Shown piece by piece: positions 59,679-64,000 of a DNA stretch of 64,000 nt. The notes beneath the pieces were generated by a model, which saw only the letters and a list, made by a program, of their open reading frames with translations, ran no database searches and was not told the DNA's origin. The position numbers and the translations under genes were made by a program. Position 1 is the first letter of the stretch. The number at the start of each line of letters is the position of its first letter. Source of the DNA: Pseudothermotoga sp. (lineage in GTDB: Bacteria > Thermotogota > Thermotogae > Thermotogales > DSM-5069); the NCBI GenBank assembly GCA_003510135.1, contig DOKY01000002.1, forward strand, positions 124,001-188,000, in the 5' to 3' direction.

Positions 59679-60460
59679 ACTTTCACTCCTTTCACTAAAG
59701 CTTCGAAGATCATGTCAAAATCCGCAGGCTGAATCTTTCCGTTTGCTTCACTCTTTTTCACAATGTACACGTCTTCCTCCTTTGTGGATTTGTAGAGGTA
59801 GCCGTTCAACTTCTCGCCCCTGGGTACGACGCACGCGACATACTTCTCCTTCAAGTTGTCCAGGTTGTCCATTTCAACGATTCTGCCTTTCACCATGATC
59901 GCCACAACGTCTGCGATCCTCTCAACCTCGGAGAGGATATGGCTCGTATAAAAGACAGATTTTCCGCTCTGTGGTATCGTTCTGACGAGCTCGAGCACCC
60001 TGTTTCGCATCAACGGATCGAGTCCCCAGGTGGGTTCATCCATGAGATAGAGATCAACGTCTTCTGCGAGTACCAGAGAGAGATAAGCGAGCGTCTTCAT
60101 GCCGTGCGAGAGATTTGCGATCTTTTCTTTCAAAGGAATCTGAAACTCCTCGAGCAGCTCAAAAGCTTTCTTTGGGTTAAACATACGACTGATCTTCTCG
60201 TTGGTCTGGACCATCCTTTCTACCGTCATGTATCGGTACAACTCTTTCTGTTCCGGCAGATAAGAGTAAGAACCGTTGATCGTGATCTCTCCGGAGTCTG
60301 CTTTCCTGAATCCGAGGATGCACTTGATTGTCGTTGTCTTACCGGCGCCGTTCGGACCGAGCAGGGCGAAGATCTGACCCTTTTCGACGTCGAAAGAGAC
60401 ACCATCGACGGCGCGCTTGTTTCTATAGCTTTTCACCAGGTTTTTCACGCTCAGAACCAT
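59675..60460 (-). CDS. ABC transporter ATP-binding protein (ABC-2 exporter)
   Basis: This 261-residue ATPase has Walker A GPNGAGKTTTIKCILG, the signature NLSHGMKTLAYLSLVLAEDVDLYLMDEPTWGLDP (LSHGM in place of LSGGQ, as in YtrB-type exporters) and the His in SHILSEVERIAD. Start ATG at 60460 after GGGAGGCGGGA. It overlaps the GntR gene. With the permease and the regulator it forms a YtrA-type regulated exporter. Confidence 0.92.
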   Translation of the reverse strand: MVLSVKNLVKSYRNKRAVDGVSFDVEKGQIFALLGPNGAGKTTTIKCILGFRKADSGEITINGSYSYLPEQKELYRYMTVERMVQTNEKISRMFNPKKAFELLEEFQIPLKEKIANLSHGMKTLAYLSLVLAEDVDLYLMDEPTWGLDPLMRNRVLELVRTIPQSGKSVFYTSHILSEVERIADVVAIMVKGRIVEMDNLDNLKEKYVACVVPRGEKLNGYLYKSTKEEDVYIVKKSEANGKIQPADFDMIFEALVKGVKV

Positions 60461-60836
60461 CGTCCCGCCTCCCATAAACCTTTTCAAGCAGTAGCATCAG
60501 ACGCTCGATTGTTACACCAACTTCCTTGCACCTCTCAACAGCGTCAACGAAGTTCTCAATGCTGGAGCGTACGAGTTCTTCACCGTTCAGTTGTTTGACC
60601 AGATAGCCTTCACCACGCACTGGCTCAAGCACACCTTCCATGACGAGTTCTCGGTACGCTCTTGCAACGGTGTTGACGTTCACGTTCAAATCGTCCGCAA
60701 GAGTCCTTATTGATGGAACAAAGTCTCCGGGCCTCAACTCACCTGTGAGTATGAGTAGTTTGAATCTTTCTTTTATCTGTTTGTAGACTGGCACGTGAGA
60801 AGTGAAGTCAATTTTGAACCACACGCCTACCACCAC
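60423..60836 (-). CDS. GntR-family regulator, YtrA type
   Basis: This short 137-residue GntR protein has an N-terminal winged helix (VPSIRTLADDLNVNVNTVARAYRELVMEGVLEPVRGEGYLV) and a short helical tail, the YtrA plan. YtrA regulators are often encoded at the head of an ABC-2 exporter operon they repress. Start choice is open: GTG at 60836 lies at the predicted transcription start, so either it is leaderless or a later GTG (60824) with GGTGGTAGG upstream is used. A 22-base palindrome adjoins the gene and is a likely operator. Confidence 0.9.
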   Translation of the reverse strand: MVVGVWFKIDFTSHVPVYKQIKERFKLLILTGELRPGDFVPSIRTLADDLNVNVNTVARAYRELVMEGVLEPVRGEGYLVKQLNGEELVRSSIENFVDAVERCKEVGVTIERLMLLLEKVYGRRDDGSEREKPGEKL

Positions 60837-60857
60837 TGTAATAGTACACTATTACAG
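60836..60857. promoter_or_regulatory. Perfect 22-base palindrome, likely GntR operator
   Basis: Half-sites CTGTAATAGT (60836-60845) and ACTATTACAG (60848-60857) are exact inverse repeats with a 2-base centre. It covers the -10 box of the GntR promoter, so binding of the regulator would block transcription. Confidence 0.8.
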
Positions 60858-60869
60858 CTCCCCCGTCAA
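60841..60869 (-). promoter_or_regulatory. Promoter of the GntR/ABC operon
   Basis: On the minus strand TTGACG (60864-60869) and TACTAT (60841-60846) are 17 bases apart. The palindrome overlaps the -10. Transcription would start near 60834, at the first possible start codon. Confidence 0.75.
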
Positions 60870-60950
60870 TGCAACTTCTGTGTACTTGATTCTATTGTTT
60901 AAAAAATGCTAACCTAGCAAACTAGAAAATATCACATGGGAGGGATTGAT

Positions 60951-62278
60951 GTGCTAAGGGTTCTTGGTGATGCTTTTTCGAAGTTTGCTAAAAAGTACCT
61001 ACCAGACGCTCTGATCTTCGCAATGATTCTGACCCTCATTACCTTCGTCCTTGGGATAGTGATCCAGAAGAAAAGCCCCATCGATATGATTGTGTACATG
61101 GGTGATGGATTCTGGAGCCTGCTGGCATTCGCAATGCAAATGTGTCTCGTGCTCATGACCGGTCACATTCTTGCCCAGACGAAGCCCATGGCCGCCGTTT
61201 TGAAAACGATCGCCAAAGCTGCCAACACACCGTTCAAGCTGTCGCACTCGCATGTGTCGTGATGATCGTCACGAGCTATTTGAACTGGGGCTTTGGACTC
61301 ATATTCACCTCCCTGCTGGCGATAGAAATCGCCAAGAACATGAAAGGCAAAGGTTTGCACTATCCGTTGCTGGTCGCCTCTGCTTATTCTGGTTTCCTCG
61401 TTTGGCACGCTGGGCTTTCTGCATCCGCACCTTTGCTGGTGAATACGAAGGGTCACTTCATGGAATCCAAGATCGGTCTGATACCCGTTTCTCAGACGAT
61501 CTTTTCGCCTGTTGGCTACGTTCCGGTGCTGGTGCTGTTGGTCACTCTCCCGTTCATCATGGCTGGGATGCATCCGAAGAAAGAGCAGGCCATAGAAGTT
61601 GATCCATCTGTGTTTGCTGAGAAGAAAGAAAAACCAAAGAAGGATCCATCACAGATGACACCCGCTGAAAGAATGGAAAACAGTATGGTTTTATCTCTGA
61701 TCATAGGGTTTATAGGTTTAATATACGTCTTTTACTATTTCCTCGTCAAAAAGGGTTCTCTGGATCTCAACATTCTCAACTTCACTTTCCTCATGCTGGG
61801 TATCCTGTTGCATGGTACACCGAGGAACTTTATCGATGCGGCCATTGAGGCTGGTAAAACTGTGTGGGGCATTGTGGTTCAGTTCCCGTTCTACGCAGGT
61901 ATTATGGGTATGATGACCAAATCGGGTCTGGCCGCAACGATCGCGAACTGGTTCGCATCGTTCTCTACGGCGAAAACTTTGCCTTTGTACACCTATTTCA
62001 GCGCAGGTCTGATCAACCTGTTCGTTCCATCCGGTGGAGGTCAGTGGTCCGTCCAGGGCCCGATCATGGTCGACGCGGCGATGAAGATAGGTGCATCCAT
62101 ACCTAAGGTAGTCATGGGCGTCGCCTGGGGAGATGCGTGGACCAACATGATTCAACCCTTCTGGGCCCTTCCGTTGCTCTCGGTTGCGAAGCTGGAAATA
62201 AGGGACATAATGGGCTACTGCGTAATGGCCTTGATCTGGAGCGGAATCGTAACGAGCGTACTGCTGCTCATTCTTTGA
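60951..62278 (+). pseudogene. atoE: Short-chain fatty acid transporter AtoE, frameshifted
   Basis: The two parts together match the AtoE family (TIGR00366-type, about 440 residues). The first frame runs from a GTG at 60951 (GGAGGG upstream; ATG 60936 is also possible) to a TGA at 61260-61262. It contains LPDALIFAMILTLITFVLG and GFWSLLAFAMQMCLVLMTGH. The second frame (offset by one base) continues from about 61238 with QAVALACVVMIVTSYLNWGFGL. A missing C near 61235-61240 would restore one protein. The break is in the middle of a helix. The stop and an in-frame ATG overlap as TGATG at 61260-61264, so coupled translation of two halves is conceivable. No slippery heptamer is seen. It may also be a sequencing error. 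Confidence 0.8.
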
Positions 62279-62293
62279 TCTGGAGGTGATTCC

Positions 62294-63496
62294 ATGAGAA
62301 AGGTCTACATCGTTGGAGCAAAGAGAACTGCGATAGGAACCTTTGGAGGAAGTTTGAAAGACGTACCCGCAGTACAGCTCGCCGTCACCGCGGCAAAGGC
62401 TGCGATGGAACAGGCGAACGTCAAACCAGAATGGATCGACGAAACGATAGTTGGTAACATCCTCATGGCTGGTCAGGGCATGGGCCCGGGCAGGCAGGTT
62501 GGGATATACGCAGGTATTCCTGCAGAGAAACCTGGTTACACGGTGAACATGCTCTGCGGTTCCGGTATGAAGGCCATCATGATTGGGGCCACAGACATCA
62601 TGATGAACGAAGCAGAGATAGTTCTCGCAGCCGGCATGGAAAACATGTCCATGGCGCCGTACCTGCTTCAAAAAGCGAGGTTTGGCTACAGACTTGGCAA
62701 CGGTGAGATCGTTGATCACATGGTTTACGATGGCCTCACGGACGTGTTCAACATGTACCACATGGGTGTGACCGCAGAGAATCTGGTTGAGAGGTACAAA
62801 ATAAGCAGAGAGGAGCAAGACCAGTTTGCCTACAAGAGCCAGGTGAAGGCAAAGAAAGCGATCGAAACCGGAAGATTCAAAGACGAGATCGTACCTGTGG
62901 TCATCAAGGAAAAGAAGGGTGAGAAGATCTTCGATACCGACGAGCATCCCAGGTTCGACACGACGCTTGAAGCGCTCGCAAGGCTCAAACCTGCTTTCAA
63001 ACCTAACGGGACTGTAACTGCAGGCAACGCTTCCGGTATCAACGATGGTGCATCCGCTGTGATACTCGCTTCGGAGGACGCTGTGAAAAAATATGGGCTC
63101 AAACCTATGGCGGAAATCGTTTCTTTTGCTCAGCATGGCGTTGATCCAGCAATCATGGGCATAGGTCCGGTTGGTGCCATATCCAAAGCGCTCGCAAAAG
63201 CGAAGATGAAACTCACGGACATTTCCCTGATCGAACTGAACGAAGCCTTCGCTGCCCAGTCGATAGCCGTTCTGAGGGATGTCAAAAAGGAACACGGTGT
63301 CAGCGATGACTGGCTTGAAGAGCGCGTGAACGTCAACGGTGGCGCCATCGCGCTTGGCCATCCAATAGGTGCCAGCGGAAACAGGATCGTTGTGACCCTG
63401 CTGTACGAGATGAAGAAACGCGGTGTCGAGCTCGGACTGGCGAGCCTGTGTATAGGCGGAGGTATGGGGACAGCCATAATCATTAAGAATGTCTGA
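62294..63496 (+). CDS. Acetyl-CoA acetyltransferase (thiolase)
   Basis: This 400-residue thiolase shows the nucleophilic Cys in VNMLCGSGMKAI, the NEAFAAQSI region, GHPIGASGNRIVVTLLYEM and the second Cys in ASLCIGGGMGTA. It joins or splits acetoacetyl-CoA. With the AtoE-like transporter upstream and the CoA-transferase downstream it makes an ato-type route for short-chain fatty or keto acids. ATG follows GGAGGTG. The gap to the transporter is 15 bases and to the CoA-transferase 14. Confidence 0.95.
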   Translation: MRKVYIVGAKRTAIGTFGGSLKDVPAVQLAVTAAKAAMEQANVKPEWIDETIVGNILMAGQGMGPGRQVGIYAGIPAEKPGYTVNMLCGSGMKAIMIGATDIMMNEAEIVLAAGMENMSMAPYLLQKARFGYRLGNGEIVDHMVYDGLTDVFNMYHMGVTAENLVERYKISREEQDQFAYKSQVKAKKAIETGRFKDEIVPVVIKEKKGEKIFDTDEHPRFDTTLEALARLKPAFKPNGTVTAGNASGINDGASAVILASEDAVKKYGLKPMAEIVSFAQHGVDPAIMGIGPVGAISKALAKAKMKLTDISLIELNEAFAAQSIAVLRDVKKEHGVSDDWLEERVNVNGGAIALGHPIGASGNRIVVTLLYEMKKRGVELGLASLCIGGGMGTAIIIKNV

Positions 63497-63510
63497 GGAG
63501 GTTTTGGTAT

Positions 63511-64000
63511 ATGAAAAACAAACTCATCAGCGTCGAGCAAGCGATCGAGATGATACCGGACGGTGCCGTGCTCATGATCGGAGGTTTTCTGGGTGACGGT
63601 ACGCCCGAACTTCTCGTTGATGGCCTGATCAAGGCTGGTAAGAAGAACTTGACTGTGATAGCCAACGATACGGCCTTTCCCGACAGGGGCATCGGCAAGC
63701 TCATCGCAAACAAACTGGTCAAAAAAGTGATCGTGTCGCACATCGGTACGAACCCCGAAACTCAAAAACAGATGATAGAAGGTACACTTGAAGTCGAGCT
63801 CGTACCACAGGGAACGCTTGCCGAGCGCGTCAGGGCTGGAGGCTTTGGGCTCGGTGGCATTCTCACACCCACCGGTGTGGGAACGGTGGTCGAGAACGGA
63901 AAGCAGAAGATTACTATAAACGGCAAGGAGTTTCTTGTTGAGACAGCTTTGAAAGCAGATTTCGCGCTCATCAAGGCGAAGAAGGCAGACTTCTTGGGTA
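63511..64000 (+). CDS. CoA-transferase subunit A, AtoD-like (3' truncated by window edge)
   Basis: Start ATG at 63511 follows GAGGAGG. The 163 visible residues match the alpha subunit of acetate/butyrate-acetoacetate CoA-transferase: MIGGFLGDGTPELLVDGL, TVIANDTAFPDRGIGKL, the SHIGTNPETQK region and GGILTPTGVGTVVENGK. The family length is about 215, so about 50 residues lie beyond the edge, with the beta subunit presumably after. It transfers CoA to acids taken up by AtoE. Confidence 0.9.
   Translation, partial: MKNKLISVEQAIEMIPDGAVLMIGGFLGDGTPELLVDGLIKAGKKNLTVIANDTAFPDRGIGKLIANKLVKKVIVSHIGTNPETQKQMIEGTLEVELVPQGTLAERVRAGGFGLGGILTPTGVGTVVENGKQKITINGKEFLVETALKADFALIKAKKADFLG

Noticed and set aside
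60951..62278. Programmed -1 frameshifting as the explanation for the split AtoE
   Set aside because: No slippery heptamer or downstream stem is visible near 61230-61262; a one-base loss is simpler.
61718..63361. A 547-codon minus-strand frame opposite atoE and the thiolase
   Set aside because: It is long but opposite two conserved genes, with a His-, Asp- and Arg-rich unnatural composition typical of antisense frames.
1..64000. CRISPR arrays and insertion sequences
   Set aside because: I saw no regularly spaced repeats and no transposase-like product or terminal inverted repeats.

Overview
The window reads as chromosomal DNA of a thermophilic anaerobe of the Thermotogota (Thermotoga/Pseudothermotoga type). 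This is an inference from gene content and style: a MetH whose activation domain is a separate gene (the arrangement I recall from Thermotoga maritima), sulfide-based homocysteine synthesis, AtoE/thiolase/CoA-transferase genes, very tight gene packing with ATGA-type overlaps, many TTG and GTG starts, and abundant Arg, Glu and Lys codons. I see no insertion sequence, prophage or CRISPR array.

Layout. (1) 1-548 is the 3' part of a BmpA-family ABC permease, followed by about 500 bases that are nearly empty. (2) 1074-20674 is one co-directional minus-strand run of about 19.6 kb: MaoC-like hydratase, rsmA, a PAS/AAA+/Fis regulator, a 53-residue protein, a catalytically degenerate ABC ATPase, a PfkB sugar kinase, a CBS protein, mtaB, a class IV aminotransferase or lyase, dciA-like, gyrB, an ftsQ-like gene, ftsA, ftsZ, pilB, a membrane-anchored unknown, mutS2 and a second FtsA-like ATPase. 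(3) 20737-28435 (plus) holds three molybdopterin genes (moeA-PBP fusion, mog/moaB, moeA), an ArsB/NhaD-type permease, a Xer recombinase, tdk, a Nudix hydrolase and ispE. (4) 28420-36559 (minus) holds an HgdB/HgdC-like pair, deoB, lnt, a HAD phosphatase, tRNA-Leu(GAG) and a diguanylate cyclase. (5) 36617-39360 (plus) is a GlcNAc-kinase-like gene, a GH4 glycosidase and rsmD. (6) 39329-48095 (minus) is an overlapping methionine operon: metH activation domain, metH, aspartate kinase, DUF39-ferredoxin homocysteine synthase, UPF0280, metF, asd and a pilin-like gene. (7) sua5, flgB-flgC-fliE, a secreted alpha/beta hydrolase, a secreted gamma-glutamyltranspeptidase, tRNA-Leu(TAA) and a GNAT acetyltransferase follow. 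(8) 54485-58600 is the most striking part: a consensus promoter, a 34-codon leader peptide with tandem Trp codons, and mutually exclusive antiterminator and terminator hairpins, ahead of a TrpXYZ-like ABC transporter and lysA. (9) 58581-64000 holds a YbjQ protein, a GntR-controlled ABC-2 transporter with its operator, and an ato-type short-chain fatty acid locus whose transporter gene has a frameshift.

How they fit together. The methionine operon carries aspartate to aspartyl phosphate to the semialdehyde, then sulfide incorporation to homocysteine, then folate/B12 methylation to methionine. The leader at 54551-54712 looks like classical ribosome-mediated attenuation applied to a tryptophan importer. 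It is the best candidate for an undescribed system here because the pairing regions, codon positions and terminator all fit by direct reading.
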